Source of the DNA: Prochlorococcus sp. AG-402-G19
GTDB lineage: Bacteria; Cyanobacteriota; Cyanobacteriia; PCC-6307; Cyanobiaceae
Assembly: GCA_003279455.1 (NCBI GenBank)
Contig: QCHU01000001.1
Coordinates: forward strand, 124,001-188,000
DNA: 64,000 nucleotides
Direction: 5' to 3'
The notes below the pieces were generated by a model. It worked only from the letters and a program-made list of their open reading frames with translations, ran no database searches and was not told the origin of the DNA. The translations under genes were made by a program, and so were the position numbers. Positions 22,906 to 34,126 of this stretch are shown in pieces; the stretch's first letter is position 1; each line of letters opens with the position of its first letter.

Positions 22906-23460
22906 ATGAAAAGAAGACAGTTTATAAAATCATCTGTTTTATTTTCCAGTATTTTATTTATTAAACCTTTAAGAACTTTTGCAAGTATAAATTCTATTAG
23001 GCTTGGTAAAAAAGCACCTGACTTTTTATTAAATGGTTTCAACAAAAACAATCCGAATCAAAAGGAATGGTCACTAGATGATTTTTCAGGTGAATGGTTA
23101 ATTTTATATTTTTATCCTAAGGATTTCTCAAGTGGTTGTACATTACAAGCAAAAGCATTTCAAGATAATCTTTTTAAGTTTAAAAAACTTAATTCCTCTG
23201 TAGTGGGAATCTCTGCTGACAATGAAGAAGAACATGAATCATTTTGTACATCCTCAAAACTTGGATACACCTTACTTTCTGATACAACAGGAGAGATAAG
23301 TAAATCATATGATTCATGGTTGGATCCCTATTCAAAAAGAAATACATTTATGATCAATCCAAAGGGTATAGTTGTATATAAATGGATAGGAGTAAGACCC
23401 ATCGGACATGCTCAAGAAGTTTTAGAAGAGCTTATTAAACAAAAGAAAATATATGCATGA
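22906..23460 (+). CDS. PrxQ/Bcp-type peroxiredoxin with N-terminal Tat-like signal
   Basis: LYFYPKDFSSGCTLQAKAFQDN peroxidatic Cys motif; N-terminus MKRRQFIKSSVLFSSILFIKPLRTFA. Confidence 0.9.
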   Translation: MKRRQFIKSSVLFSSILFIKPLRTFASINSIRLGKKAPDFLLNGFNKNNPNQKEWSLDDFSGEWLILYFYPKDFSSGCTLQAKAFQDNLFKFKKLNSSVVGISADNEEEHESFCTSSKLGYTLLSDTTGEISKSYDSWLDPYSKRNTFMINPKGIVVYKWIGVRPIGHAQEVLEELIKQKKIYA

Positions 23461-23761
23461 ACTTTCCTTAGGAACATGGTTTATCCACATTGCAACTCTA
23501 TTTGAGTGGGGGATTGCAATAATAATAATTGACTATATTTCATCAATATCAAATAACAAAGCTTTAGGATATTTTGCTTTAGCAATGTTGCCAAATTTAG
23601 CTAGTGCTATGGCCGCAATCACTTGGCATATATTTGACAACAGTATTGAATTAAAAGGATTAGTTGTGCTACAGGCAGCTCTTACAACAATAGGAAATAT
23701 ATGTCTAGCTTATGCTGCTTGGAACTTGTTTAGATCTGAGTCATCACAACCAAACCAATGA
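23453..23761 (+). CDS. DUF2499-like integral membrane protein
   Basis: MHELSLGTWFIHIATLFEWGIAIIIIDYI; hydrophobic segments; overlaps both neighbours. Confidence 0.78.
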   Translation: MHELSLGTWFIHIATLFEWGIAIIIIDYISSISNNKALGYFALAMLPNLASAMAAITWHIFDNSIELKGLVVLQAALTTIGNICLAYAAWNLFRSESSQPNQ

Positions 23762-24102
23762 ATATTTCAATTCTTAGTCTTGAGTCAATTGCACGAATTG
23801 ATCCTAGTCCATTCTTCATCCTTTCACTAATTCCTTATCTAGTATTCCTTCGTTACGCTGGCAAAACAAAAGCTATACCAAAAATATCATTTTTAGGTTT
23901 TAAGTTAACTCTCTTATTTGTATTCATGACGATAGTTTTTGCAATAATCGCTCAAATTTATTTTGGGGATGAATTAACAAATGTAGATGCACTGCACGGA
24001 CTAGCAGAATCGTTTTTAACGATTAGCGATGCATTTGTTGTTTACGGTTTTGTTTTGATGCTGCAGTCAATCAAAACTAAAACGGAAGTAAAAAACTCTT
24101 AA
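23758..24102 (+). CDS. DUF3593-like integral membrane protein
   Basis: SIARIDPSPFFILSLIPYLVFLRYAGKTKAIP...DALHGLAESFLTISDAF; 4-bp overlap with upstream gene. Confidence 0.78.
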   Translation: MNISILSLESIARIDPSPFFILSLIPYLVFLRYAGKTKAIPKISFLGFKLTLLFVFMTIVFAIIAQIYFGDELTNVDALHGLAESFLTISDAFVVYGFVLMLQSIKTKTEVKNS

Positions 24103-24173
24103 GAGGTGAGTAACATTTGACGCAAAAGCAATCTTTATGGTCGATAATAAAAAAAATTCAATAGGTATAAAAG

Positions 24174-24434
24174 ATGTTCACAACATTACTTGCTGCTGCT
24201 GATCCAGTGACATTTCAGTGGTCTCCAAAATGTGCAGTTGTGATGATCATTTGCAATTTACTTGCTTATGCCATAGCTAGATCAAATATTGAAAAACCAA
24301 ACGAAGGTTTTCCTATGCCTAATTCTCAGTTTTATGGCGGACTAAGTCATGGTTCTTTTGTTGCTGCAAACTGCTTAGGTCATGTTTTGGGAATAGGTTC
24401 AATTTTGGGTCTAGCGGCAAGAGGAGTTTTATAA
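24174..24434 (+). CDS. psaK: Photosystem I reaction centre subunit PsaK
   Basis: AKCAVVMIICNLLAYAIAR-type first TM (WSPKCAVVMIICNLLAYAIARSNI) and SFVAANCLGHVLGIGSILGL second TM. Confidence 0.92.
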   Translation: MFTTLLAAADPVTFQWSPKCAVVMIICNLLAYAIARSNIEKPNEGFPMPNSQFYGGLSHGSFVAANCLGHVLGIGSILGLAARGVL

Positions 24435-24470
24435 AATTATTTTCTAAAACTTTCAAAAATAAATATTATA

Positions 24471-24502
24471 AAAAGGATTATTCTTTAATAATCCTTTTTT
24501 TT
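24471..24502 (+). terminator. Rho-independent terminator-like hairpin after psaK
   Basis: AAAAGGATTATT-CTTT-AATAATCCTTTT followed by TTTT; 12-bp perfect stem. Confidence 0.85.
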
Positions 24503-24514
24503 ATTATTAAATAA

Positions 24515-26401
24515 TTAATTAAAATTAAATTTATTTCTTATTTGATCTGCCATCATTTCTGGTGTTAAACCAAGTGATTCTTTACTTTGCTGCGGAGTTG
24601 CATGATCGACTAATTTATCTGGTATTCCTATTCTTAATGTAGGAACAAAGATATCATTATCATTAAATGATTCAACGACAGCTGAACCAAAGCCCCCCAA
24701 CAATGTTCCTTCTTCCATTGTTACGACTTTACCAATCTTTTTAGCTACCTTATGAATGGTTTCTTCATCTAATGGTCTAATAAAGCGTGCGTTAATAACA
24801 GTGCTATTTATACCAGATTGTTTAAGTATTTCTGCTGTTTTAATTGCTGGACAAACCATAGATCCATAACCAATTATTAATAAATTATCGCCCTCTTCTA
24901 TTATCTCAGCTTTACCAATTTCTAGGGTCTCCCATCCTTCCTCCATCAATGCGGCCCCTTCTCCAGAGCCTCTAGGTATTCTTAAAGCTGACGGACCATT
25001 GTGATTAATACATGTAACTAACATCCTCTGTAATTCAGACTCATCTTTTGGAGCCATAACTGTAAAATTCGGGACACATCTTAAATAACTAATGTCATAT
25101 TGTCCTTGATGAGTAGGCCCATCAGCACCAACTATTCCAGCTCTATCTAATACGAAAGTTACAGGTAAATTCTGTATTCCGATATCGTGTATTAACTGAT
25201 CATATGCTCGTTGTAAAAAAGTACTATAAATAGCTACTACTGGCTTCAAACCTTCGCAAGCCATTCCACCAGCAAGAGTAACAGCATGTTGCTCAGCAAT
25301 ACCAACATCTACATATTGATCTGGAATAGCTTTCTGTAAGAGATTTAAAGCAGTACCCTCGGCCATTGCAGCAGTAATACCAACAATCTTGCTGTCTTGC
25401 TCGCAGAGCTTAACTAAAGTTTGTCCAAAAACCTTACTAAAACTTGGAGGTTTAGGAGTTTTAGAAGGGATGGATTTACCTGTTGTTAAATCAAAGGAAG
25501 ACTGAGCATGGTAACCAACCTGATCAGCCTCAGCATATGGATAACCTTTTCCCTTCGTAGTAGCCACATGAACCATTACTGGTCCACCAACTTTATGAGC
25601 AGCATTAAATGTCCTAGTCAATTCAGCAATGTCATGCCCATCGACAGGGCCCATATAAGTGAAACCCAATTCTTCAAAAACTGCTCCAACCTTGGGAACT
25701 GCCAATCTTCTTACACTACCAGTCAGAGATTTAAATTCTTCTTGGATAGCATCTCCCATAAATGGAAGATTTTTCACACTTTCTTGAACACTGTCAGATA
25801 TAAATTGAACAGGTGGGCTATGCCGCATGCGGTTTAAATAAGTGGACAATGCTCCTACGGGAGGAGAGATTGACATGTCATTGTCATTTAAAACAACCAA
25901 AAGTGGTGTTTTAGGTAGATGACCAGCATGATTTATTGCCTCTAAAGCCATGCCACCTGTCAAAGCACCATCACCAATAACAGCTACACACTTATAATCT
26001 TCTCCTTTTCGATCTCTAGCGATCGCCATACCAAGAGCAGCAGAAATAGATGTGCTTGCATGGCCCGCTCCAAAATGATCAAATTTACTTTCTGTTCTTT
26101 TTAGGTAACCAGCCACTCCTTTTTGCTGTCTAAGCGAATCAAATCGCTCATATCTTCCTGTGAGTAACTTGTGAGGATAAGCTTGGTGTCCAACATCCCA
26201 AATAACTTTATCGACATCTAAATCTAAAGTCTGATAAAGCGCAATTGTCAACTCAACAACACCAAGACCTGGACCTAAGTGCCCACCACTAGTAGAAACA
26301 ACTTGAAGATGCCTTTCTCTAATTTGGCAAGCAACATCTTCCAATTCACTAATGGCTAAGCCATGAAGCTCATTCGGATGACTTAACTGGCTCAGACGCA
26401 T
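24515..26401 (-). CDS. dxs: 1-deoxy-D-xylulose-5-phosphate synthase
   Basis: [16 protein letters not shown]-type start, [37 protein letters not shown]. Confidence 0.98.
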   Translation of the reverse strand: MRLSQLSHPNELHGLAISELEDVACQIRERHLQVVSTSGGHLGPGLGVVELTIALYQTLDLDVDKVIWDVGHQAYPHKLLTGRYERFDSLRQQKGVAGYLKRTESKFDHFGAGHASTSISAALGMAIARDRKGEDYKCVAVIGDGALTGGMALEAINHAGHLPKTPLLVVLNDNDMSISPPVGALSTYLNRMRHSPPVQFISDSVQESVKNLPFMGDAIQEEFKSLTGSVRRLAVPKVGAVFEELGFTYMGPVDGHDIAELTRTFNAAHKVGGPVMVHVATTKGKGYPYAEADQVGYHAQSSFDLTTGKSIPSKTPKPPSFSKVFGQTLVKLCEQDSKIVGITAAMAEGTALNLLQKAIPDQYVDVGIAEQHAVTLAGGMACEGLKPVVAIYSTFLQRAYDQLIHDIGIQNLPVTFVLDRAGIVGADGPTHQGQYDISYLRCVPNFTVMAPKDESELQRMLVTCINHNGPSALRIPRGSGEGAALMEEGWETLEIGKAEIIEEGDNLLIIGYGSMVCPAIKTAEILKQSGINSTVINARFIRPLDEETIHKVAKKIGKVVTMEEGTLLGGFGSAVVESFNDNDIFVPTLRIGIPDKLVDHATPQQSKESLGLTPEMMADQIRNKFNFN

Positions 26402-26520
26402 ACAACTCTGAGATTTAATCTCTCTAATCTACGAGGTCTACCGTACATTTTGATAAAACTTGCACAAGAACAAATGGAATGTAGAAAATACATAAACCTA
26501 AAATCGGTGAAAAACTAGAT

Positions 26521-28065
26521 ATGGAGGACTATTTACAAAAAATACTAAGAGCTCGTGTTTATGACGTTGCTGAAGAAACCCCCCTAGAAAGGGCTAAAAA
26601 CTTAAGCAAAAAATTCAAAAATGACATCTGGCTTAAGAGAGAAGACCTTCAACCAGTCTTTTCATTCAAATTAAGAGGTGCATTTAATCGCATGTCTCAG
26701 CTAACGAAGAAAGAGCTTTCCGAAGGTGTAATTGCATCAAGTGCGGGGAACCATGCGCAAGGAGTTGCTTTAAGTGCATCATTCCTTAATTGCAGGTCGG
26801 TGATTGTAATGCCTCTAACAACTCCCATAATGAAAGTAAGAGCAGTTGAATCACTTAAAGCAGAAGTTATTCTTTTTGGTGAAACATATGATGAGTCCTA
26901 CGAAAAAGCTTTAGAAATATCCAAAAAAGAAAATCTAACTTTTATTCATCCTTTTGATGATCCTGAAGTTATTGCTGGACAGGGAACGATAGGTCTAGAA
27001 ATACTTAGACAGAGTCATACACCACCTGATGCCATATACATCGCAGTAGGAGGAGGAGGACTGATAGCAGGAGTTAGTGCATATGTAAAAGCAATATGGC
27101 CAGACACAAAGATTATTGGTGTTGAGCCTGAAGATGCTTGCGCAATGACACTTTCAATAAAAGCAAATAAACCCGTTGAGCTTGAGAGTGTTGGCCTTTT
27201 TGCAGACGGCGTTGCGGTAAGAAAGGTAGGAGAAAAGACTTTCTCGATTTGCAAAAAGAATATTGATGAAATGATCACAGTAAATACTGACGAAATCTGC
27301 GCAGCTATAAAAGATGTTTTCGAGGATACGCGATCAATTTTAGAACCAGCAGGTGCATTATCTATTGCTGGTTTAAAAAAACATGTCGTTAACAATAAGT
27401 TAAAAAATAACAATCTAGTTGCAATAGCTTGTGGTGCTAATATGAACTTTGAAAGACTAAGATTTGTAGCAGAAAGAGCTGAGTTAGGAGAAGAAAAAGA
27501 AGCAATGATTGCAGTCGGGATCCCTGAAAAAGCTGGAAGTTTAAAACTTTTATGTCAAACACTTGGATCACGAAGTTTAACTGAATTTAGTTACAGAATG
27601 TCAGAAGGTTTAACAGCTCAAATATTTATGGGTGTCGAAGTATCGAACATAAATGATAGGGAAATTTTAATCAATGAAATCAAAAGAAAGGGTTTTGATT
27701 GTTGTGATTTAAGTAATGATGAATTGTCCAAGGTTCATCTCAGGCATATGGTTGGAGGCAGGCTACCAAGGTCAATAAATCATCTTTCAAAAGGAGATTA
27801 TAGAGAGTTACTTTACAGATTTGAATTTCCAGAAAGGCCTGGAGCCTTAATGAGATTTGTCAATTCAATGAGGCCAGAATGGACAATAAGTATTTTTCAT
27901 TATCGTAACCATGGAGCTGATACAGGAAGAATAGTAATAGGAGTGCTGGTAAATGATTCCGACATTCCAGCTTGGAATGAATTTGTTGAAAAAATTGGTT
28001 ATAAAAGTTGGGAAGAGACAGATAATCCAGCATATAAATTATTTTTAGGTGCACACTTCAATTAG
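26521..28065 (+). CDS. ilvA: Threonine ammonia-lyase, biosynthetic (two C-terminal ACT-like regions)
   Basis: KREDLQPVFSFKLRGAFNR PLP motif, SSAGNHAQGVAL, GGGGLIAG. Confidence 0.96.
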   Translation: MEDYLQKILRARVYDVAEETPLERAKNLSKKFKNDIWLKREDLQPVFSFKLRGAFNRMSQLTKKELSEGVIASSAGNHAQGVALSASFLNCRSVIVMPLTTPIMKVRAVESLKAEVILFGETYDESYEKALEISKKENLTFIHPFDDPEVIAGQGTIGLEILRQSHTPPDAIYIAVGGGGLIAGVSAYVKAIWPDTKIIGVEPEDACAMTLSIKANKPVELESVGLFADGVAVRKVGEKTFSICKKNIDEMITVNTDEICAAIKDVFEDTRSILEPAGALSIAGLKKHVVNNKLKNNNLVAIACGANMNFERLRFVAERAELGEEKEAMIAVGIPEKAGSLKLLCQTLGSRSLTEFSYRMSEGLTAQIFMGVEVSNINDREILINEIKRKGFDCCDLSNDELSKVHLRHMVGGRLPRSINHLSKGDYRELLYRFEFPERPGALMRFVNSMRPEWTISIFHYRNHGADTGRIVIGVLVNDSDIPAWNEFVEKIGYKSWEETDNPAYKLFLGAHFN

Positions 28066-28113
28066 ACGCGGTAAGTTTGGATATAAAAAAAAATAATTTA
28101 AATTTACAAAGTT

Positions 28114-28620
28114 ATGAGTGAGAGCATACAAATTTCTATACCAGCAAAGATTGAAGCAATCCTTTATCTCAAAGGAAGACCAACGTCATCAAAAGAAATG
28201 GCTGAATTACTCGACAAAGACTTAGATGAAATAGAGACAGCGCTCTGGGAACTTAAGGCCGGATATGCTCAGAGAGACACTTCTTTAGAAATAATTGAAA
28301 ACAAAAATTATTACAGCTTGGAATTAAAGCAAGGTCTAGGCGAGTTAGTTCAGAATCTTCTTCCAGCAGATTTATCGATTGCGACACTAAGAACTTTGGC
28401 GACTGTTGCATTGAAGAAGAAGATACTCCAATCAGAATTAGTTGATCTCAGGGGATCTGGAGCATATGATCACATTAAAGAACTTGTAGATAAAAACTTC
28501 GTGGAAAGAAGACGACAAAAGGATGGTCGTTCTTTTTGGCTAACTCTTTCAGAAAAATTTCATCAAACATTTTCCGTATTACCTGAAGGAGATCGAACAG
28601 AAGACAAAAATGCTGCATAA
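28114..28620 (+). CDS. scpB: Segregation and condensation protein B
   Basis: IEAILYLKGRPTSSKEMAELL; winged-helix LRTLATVALKKKILQSELVDLRGSGAYDHIKEL. Confidence 0.88.
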   Translation: MSESIQISIPAKIEAILYLKGRPTSSKEMAELLDKDLDEIETALWELKAGYAQRDTSLEIIENKNYYSLELKQGLGELVQNLLPADLSIATLRTLATVALKKKILQSELVDLRGSGAYDHIKELVDKNFVERRRQKDGRSFWLTLSEKFHQTFSVLPEGDRTEDKNAA

Positions 28621-28644
28621 TATAGTACAAAAATTCAAAGGCTA

Positions 28645-28947
28645 ATGGGTTACGAAATCATTCCAACAATTCTGCTTGTACTTTTAAAAACACTTGGAAT
28701 TTATTCAACAATATTGATCATTAGGGTTTTACTGACCTGGTTCCCAAATCTTGATATGAGTAATCCCATACTCGTAAATTTATGCGCTATCACCGATCCT
28801 TACTTGAATTTTTTCAGAGGAATAATACCTCCTTTAGGAGGCTTAGATTTATCTCCTATTTTAGCTTTTGTAGTTATTAGAGTTGTTCAAGGAATAATTG
28901 GAAATGCAGCAGCACTTGCTATGGGAGGATTTCAAATGTATGGATAA
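28645..28947 (+). CDS. YggT family membrane protein
   Basis: LIIRVLLTWFPN...NPILVNLCAITDPYLNFFRGIIPPLGGLDLSPILAF. Confidence 0.9.
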   Translation: MGYEIIPTILLVLLKTLGIYSTILIIRVLLTWFPNLDMSNPILVNLCAITDPYLNFFRGIIPPLGGLDLSPILAFVVIRVVQGIIGNAAALAMGGFQMYG

Positions 28948-28955
28948 TTAAAAGT

Positions 28956-29285
28956 TCAACGATTATCACCGCTACCTTGGATTCTCCCTCGTGATTTTCG
29001 GCTGTTCAGTTTTTGTAAGTTAGCTTGAGCAACCTCTTCCAATTCATATCCTAATTCACTAGAAAGTTGTGATATGTACCAAAGGACATCACCTAGTTCA
29101 AATTTAATTGCATCCTTACTATCTTTATCAAACACACCCTCTTTATCCCGTAGAATTTTCTTTACTTTGTCAGCAACCTCACCTGCCTCACCAACAAGAC
29201 CTAATGTTGGATAAATAGCATTTCTACCGACTTCAGGATAAAGAGCTGTCTTACGTGATTCTCTTTGATAATCATTTAATTCCAT
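28956..29285 (-). CDS. MazG-like nucleotide pyrophosphohydrolase
   Basis: YPTLGLVGEAGEVADKVKKILRD...FELGDVLWYISQLSSELG. Confidence 0.88.
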   Translation of the reverse strand: MELNDYQRESRKTALYPEVGRNAIYPTLGLVGEAGEVADKVKKILRDKEGVFDKDSKDAIKFELGDVLWYISQLSSELGYELEEVAQANLQKLNSRKSRGRIQGSGDNR

Positions 29286-29363
29286 GTTTATTTACTTGAA
29301 AAAGTAAAGTTGACAAATAAAACACAACCAGATGTTAGTTTTTTGTTATCACAAGTCACATAA

Positions 29364-30821
29364 ATGACGATACTCGACCTAGCCCGAAGGACCAAAATCG
29401 TAGCGACAATAGGGCCCGCAACTGAGAGTGCGAGTCAAATAAAAAAATTAGTAGAAGCAGGCGCTACTACATTTCGCCTGAATTTTAGTCATGGTGACCA
29501 TGATGAACATGCTGAAAGGATAAAAACAATTAGACACGTTTCAAATGATCTAGGCGTACACATAGGAATACTTCAAGATCTTCAGGGGCCTAAGATTAGA
29601 CTTGGAAGATTTAAGAACGGTCCAGTTAATGTCAAAAATGGTGATAAGTTTATTCTTACATCAAAAAATATTGAATGTAATAAAGATCAGGCAAATGTCA
29701 CTTATGACAAATTAGCTGAGGAAGTAAATATAGGAAATAGAATTCTTTTGGACGACGGAAGAGTAGAAATGAAAGTTGAGAAAGTTGAACTAAAAGAACA
29801 AAGGTTAATTTGTACAGTAACTGTTGGCGGAGTCCTCTCTAATAACAAAGGGGTTAATTTCCCTGATGTTCAATTATCAATTAGGGCTTTGACAGAAAAA
29901 GATAAAAAAGATCTAGCATTTGGTCTAAAACAAGGTGTTGATTGGGTAGCACTCAGTTTTGTAAGAAATCCATCAGATCTAATTGAAATAAAAGATTTAA
30001 TTAGAAATCATGGTTTTGATACACCTGTAGTAGCAAAGATTGAAAAATTTGAAGCAATTGATCAAATAGACGCTGTTTTAAAACTTTGTGATGGAGTAAT
30101 GGTTGCAAGAGGTGATCTCGGTGTTGAGATGCCTGCAGAAGAAGTTCCATTGCTACAAAAACAACTTATTAAAAAGGCCAATAGCCTTGGTATTCCAATC
30201 ATAACTGCGACACAAATGCTTGATTCAATGGCTTCAAGCCCAAGGCCCACAAGAGCCGAGGTGAGTGATGTGGCAAACGCAATACTTGACGGGACAGATG
30301 CTGTAATGCTTTCCAATGAGACTGCTGTTGGCGATTATCCCATTGAAGCTGTAGCAACCATGGCCACTATTGCAAAAAGAATCGAAAGAGATTATCCACA
30401 AAAAGCATTAGAAAGTCATCTTCCAAGCACTATCCCAAATGCAATAAGTGCAGCTGTTAGCAGTATTGCTAGACAAATAAACGCAGCCGCAATTATTCCT
30501 CTAACAAAAAGCGGAGCCACAGCAAAAAATGTAAGTAAATTTAGACCTGCGACTCCAGTACTAGCCGTAACAAATGAAAGGAGTGTTGCGAGCACACTTC
30601 AACTTGTTTGGGGAGTCACACCACTTTTGATAGAAAATCAAACAAGCACATCAAAAACATTTGATGACGCTATGGCAATGGCAAAAAAAATGAATATTTT
30701 AAAACAAGGAGATCTTGTAGTAGAGACAGCAGGAACCTTATCAGGAGTAAGTGGATCAACTGACTTAGTAAAAGTCGGCATAGTTAGTTCAGAACAGGAA
30801 ACTGAAAATTTATTTATCTAA
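29364..30821 (+). CDS. pyk: Pyruvate kinase
   Basis: RTKIVATIGPA, FRLNFSHG, VMVARGDLGVEMP, ATQMLDSMASSPRPTRAEVSDVANAILDGTDAVMLS. Confidence 0.97.
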   Translation: MTILDLARRTKIVATIGPATESASQIKKLVEAGATTFRLNFSHGDHDEHAERIKTIRHVSNDLGVHIGILQDLQGPKIRLGRFKNGPVNVKNGDKFILTSKNIECNKDQANVTYDKLAEEVNIGNRILLDDGRVEMKVEKVELKEQRLICTVTVGGVLSNNKGVNFPDVQLSIRALTEKDKKDLAFGLKQGVDWVALSFVRNPSDLIEIKDLIRNHGFDTPVVAKIEKFEAIDQIDAVLKLCDGVMVARGDLGVEMPAEEVPLLQKQLIKKANSLGIPIITATQMLDSMASSPRPTRAEVSDVANAILDGTDAVMLSNETAVGDYPIEAVATMATIAKRIERDYPQKALESHLPSTIPNAISAAVSSIARQINAAAIIPLTKSGATAKNVSKFRPATPVLAVTNERSVASTLQLVWGVTPLLIENQTSTSKTFDDAMAMAKKMNILKQGDLVVETAGTLSGVSGSTDLVKVGIVSSEQETENLFI

Positions 30822-30827
30822 AAAAAT

Positions 30828-32057
30828 ATGAAAAGGAAACTCCCGTTAACTGAAACATCGGGAATGGCAATAAAAAATCTTAAATCTAATAAGTTTAGAA
30901 GCTTATTAACAATGCTTGGAATAGTCATTGGTAATGCCTCGGTAATAACACTTGTAGGAGTGGGCAGAGGCGCGCAAAATCTCGCAGAAAATCAGTTAAG
31001 CAATTTAGGCGCAAATGTTTTATTTGTCGTACCAGGCAATAATGACACTAGAAGAAGAGGTGTGGCTTTCCCTAAAAATCTTGTTCTTAAAGATGCACAA
31101 GCAATAGAGCAACAAGTTCCAACTGTTAAAAGAGTAGCTCCACAAATCTCATCAAGTGAAGTCATACAAACAGGTTCGAGAAGTACAAGTAGTTCTATTT
31201 CAGGAGTAACAAGTGATTTTTTAATTGTTAGAAGCTTTGAAATTGGTAAAGGTCGTTTTATTAATGATCAAGATACAAAAGGGGCCAAAAATGTAGTTGT
31301 TATTGGGCCAGATCTTGAGGAAAAGCTATTTAATGGAAAAGAAAGCTTAGGAAAAAAAATAAGAATAAAAGATCAGTCTTTTGAAATTGTTGGAGTAATG
31401 AAGCCTAAAGGAGCTGTATTTGGAAGTAATCAGGATGAGAATGCATATATTCCTCTATCAACTATGGTCAGCAGAATTACAGGTAAAGATCCAACATATG
31501 GAATTAGCCTTAGTTTTATAAGTGTTGAAGCCATAAATGAAAAATCAACAAAGGCTGCAAAATTTCAGATAACAAACTTACTGAGACAAAGACACAAAAT
31601 CATCAGAGATGATGACTTTGCTGTTAGATCTCAAAAAGATGCTTTACAAATAGTATCGACAATTACTGGCGGTCTAACATTAATGCTTGCTGCGATAGGA
31701 GGGATATCATTACTAGTTGGAGGAATAGGTATTATGAATATTATGCTTGTCTCCGTAAGCGAAAGAACTGAAGAGATAGGGCTAAGAAAAGCATTAGGAG
31801 CAAGAAGATTAGATATTTCAACCCAATTCCTAATAGAGTCATTGATTCTTTCTAGCTTAGGTGGAATAGCTGGAACAGGGTTAGGACTTACCACAGTAAA
31901 AATAGTAGCTTTGTTAACACCTTTACCAGCAACAATTGGATTTGGAACTGTATTTATAACTGTTTTCATTTCTGGTACAATAGGTTTAACGTTTGGCGTT
32001 CTTCCAGCCAAAAGAGCTGCAAAACTCGATCCAATTACGGCATTAAGAAGTTTATAA
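30828..32057 (+). CDS. MacB/FtsX-type ABC transporter permease
   Basis: NKFRSLLTMLGIVIGNASVITLVGVGRGAQ; IGIMNIMLVSVSERTEEIGLRKALGA. Confidence 0.9.
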   Translation: MKRKLPLTETSGMAIKNLKSNKFRSLLTMLGIVIGNASVITLVGVGRGAQNLAENQLSNLGANVLFVVPGNNDTRRRGVAFPKNLVLKDAQAIEQQVPTVKRVAPQISSSEVIQTGSRSTSSSISGVTSDFLIVRSFEIGKGRFINDQDTKGAKNVVVIGPDLEEKLFNGKESLGKKIRIKDQSFEIVGVMKPKGAVFGSNQDENAYIPLSTMVSRITGKDPTYGISLSFISVEAINEKSTKAAKFQITNLLRQRHKIIRDDDFAVRSQKDALQIVSTITGGLTLMLAAIGGISLLVGGIGIMNIMLVSVSERTEEIGLRKALGARRLDISTQFLIESLILSSLGGIAGTGLGLTTVKIVALLTPLPATIGFGTVFITVFISGTIGLTFGVLPAKRAAKLDPITALRSL

Positions 32058-32197
32058 ATACTAATTTTTAATAAAAAATATTTATTTCTCAATCTCAACT
32101 ACAACATTTATTTTTTGAATATTTAGTAGAAACTGTTGAAATCATCCAACGGAAAGGGGCATCACACTATTAGAATCTCTCAAAAAGTCTAAACTTT

Positions 32198-34123
32198 ATG
32201 GACAAGAAATGGAAAGTTATAGCACTTTGGGTACTACCCATAACGATAGTAGTTCTAATCACATGGCAAATTCTTGGTTCTGCAACCAAAAATCAAGTTA
32301 ATCAAACCTCATCATCTTCCGTATCAAGAACTGCACCAGTTGCAAAAATTAGCTATGGAAGGTTTCTAGACTATGTCAAGGCTGGAAGAGTCACCTCAGT
32401 TGACATTTACGAAGGTGGCAGAAATGCAATTGTCGAAGCAGTGGACCCGGAAATAGATAACAGAATTCAGAGATTAAGAGTTGATCTTCCAGGATTAGCT
32501 CCTGAATTAATCTCATCCTTAAAAGATGAGGGAATCAGTTTTGACATACATCCACCTAAAACTGCCCCTGCTGGAATAGGAATATTAGGTAATCTCCTCT
32601 TTCCATTAATTTTAATAGGGGGTCTTATTTTACTTTCCAGGAGATCAAATTCAATGCCAGGCGGGCCTGGACAAGCAATGCAATTTGGTAAAACAAAGGC
32701 AAGGTTTGCCATGGAAGCCGAGACAGGTGTCAAATTCGATGATGTGGCTGGAGTAAATGAAGCAAAGCAAGATTTAGAGGAAGTTGTTACATTTCTGAAG
32801 CAACCTGAGAGGTTTACTTCTGTTGGTGCTCAAATTCCAAGAGGTGTTTTATTAGTTGGACCACCAGGTACCGGGAAAACACTTTTAGCTAAGGCAATCG
32901 CGGGTGAGGCAGGTGTTCCTTTTTTCTCACTTTCTGGATCAGAATTTGTAGAAATGTTTGTTGGTGTTGGAGCTAGCAGAGTTAGAGATTTATTTAAAAG
33001 AGCTAAAGAAAACAGCCCTTGTTTAATTTTTATCGATGAAATTGATGCCGTAGGGAGACAGAGAGGTGCAGGAATTGGAGGCGGCAATGATGAAAGAGAA
33101 CAAACTCTCAATCAACTACTAACCGAAATGGATGGGTTTGAGGGAAATAGCGGAATTATTATTATTGCAGCAACAAATAGACCTGATGTTCTTGACTCAG
33201 CATTGATGAGGCCAGGAAGATTTGATAGACAGGTAACTGTTGACGCCCCTGACATAACAGGAAGATTGTCAATACTGAAAGTTCACTCTAGAAATAAAAA
33301 ATTAGAAAAAGACTTAACCTTAGAAAGTATCGCAAGAAGAACTCCTGGTTTTACTGGAGCAGATCTAGCAAATTTATTAAATGAAGCGGCGATTCTTACA
33401 GCAAGAAGAAGAAAGAATCAGATAGGTCTCTCAGAGATTGATGATGCAGTTGATAGAATTATTGCCGGAATGGAAGGTACGCCTCTGGTTGATGGAAGAA
33501 GCAAAAGACTAATTGCATATCACGAGGTTGGCCACGCTTTAATTGGTTCTCTAGTCAAAGATCATGATCCAGTTCAAAAAGTCACCGTTATTCCTAGAGG
33601 ACAAGCACAAGGTCTGACATGGTTTTCACCTGATGATGATCAAACATTAATTAGTAGAGCTCAATTAAAAGCAAGAATTATGGGTGCTCTAGGAGGTCGA
33701 GCAGCAGAAGATATAATTTTCGGGAGAGAAGAAGTAACAACTGGCGCTGGAGGTGACGTTCAAATGGTCGCATCCATGGCAAGACAAATGGTTACTCGAT
33801 TTGGAATGAGTAGTCTTGGTCCAGTTTCATTAGAAGGAGATAGTCAAGAAGTATTTGTTGGAAGAAGCCTAATGAATACATCTGATATATCAGATGAAAT
33901 CTCAAAACAAATTGATGAGCAAGTTAGGTCAATAGTTAAGAAATGCTATGAAGAAACACTTGAACTGGTAGCAAAAAACAGATCAGCAATGGATAAATTA
34001 GTTGAAATTTTAATCGAGAAAGAAACTATGGATGGAGAAGAGTTTTGTAAAATACTATCTAACTTTACTGATATACCCTCAAAAGAGAGGTTTATACCAG
34101 TATTGCCAGACCCAGAAAAATAA
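32198..34123 (+). CDS. ftsH: ATP-dependent zinc metalloprotease FtsH
   Basis: [34 protein letters not shown] (HExxH), AAA+ second region of homology. Confidence 0.98.
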   Translation: MDKKWKVIALWVLPITIVVLITWQILGSATKNQVNQTSSSSVSRTAPVAKISYGRFLDYVKAGRVTSVDIYEGGRNAIVEAVDPEIDNRIQRLRVDLPGLAPELISSLKDEGISFDIHPPKTAPAGIGILGNLLFPLILIGGLILLSRRSNSMPGGPGQAMQFGKTKARFAMEAETGVKFDDVAGVNEAKQDLEEVVTFLKQPERFTSVGAQIPRGVLLVGPPGTGKTLLAKAIAGEAGVPFFSLSGSEFVEMFVGVGASRVRDLFKRAKENSPCLIFIDEIDAVGRQRGAGIGGGNDEREQTLNQLLTEMDGFEGNSGIIIIAATNRPDVLDSALMRPGRFDRQVTVDAPDITGRLSILKVHSRNKKLEKDLTLESIARRTPGFTGADLANLLNEAAILTARRRKNQIGLSEIDDAVDRIIAGMEGTPLVDGRSKRLIAYHEVGHALIGSLVKDHDPVQKVTVIPRGQAQGLTWFSPDDDQTLISRAQLKARIMGALGGRAAEDIIFGREEVTTGAGGDVQMVASMARQMVTRFGMSSLGPVSLEGDSQEVFVGRSLMNTSDISDEISKQIDEQVRSIVKKCYEETLELVAKNRSAMDKLVEILIEKETMDGEEFCKILSNFTDIPSKERFIPVLPDPEK

Positions 34124-34126
34124 GGC

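Noticed and set aside
27015-27413. Minus-strand ORF of 132 aa
   Set aside because: Antisense to ilvA; shadow ORF
31631-32098. Minus-strand ORF of 155 aa
   Set aside because: Mostly antisense to the MacB/FtsX-like permease gene; shadow ORF
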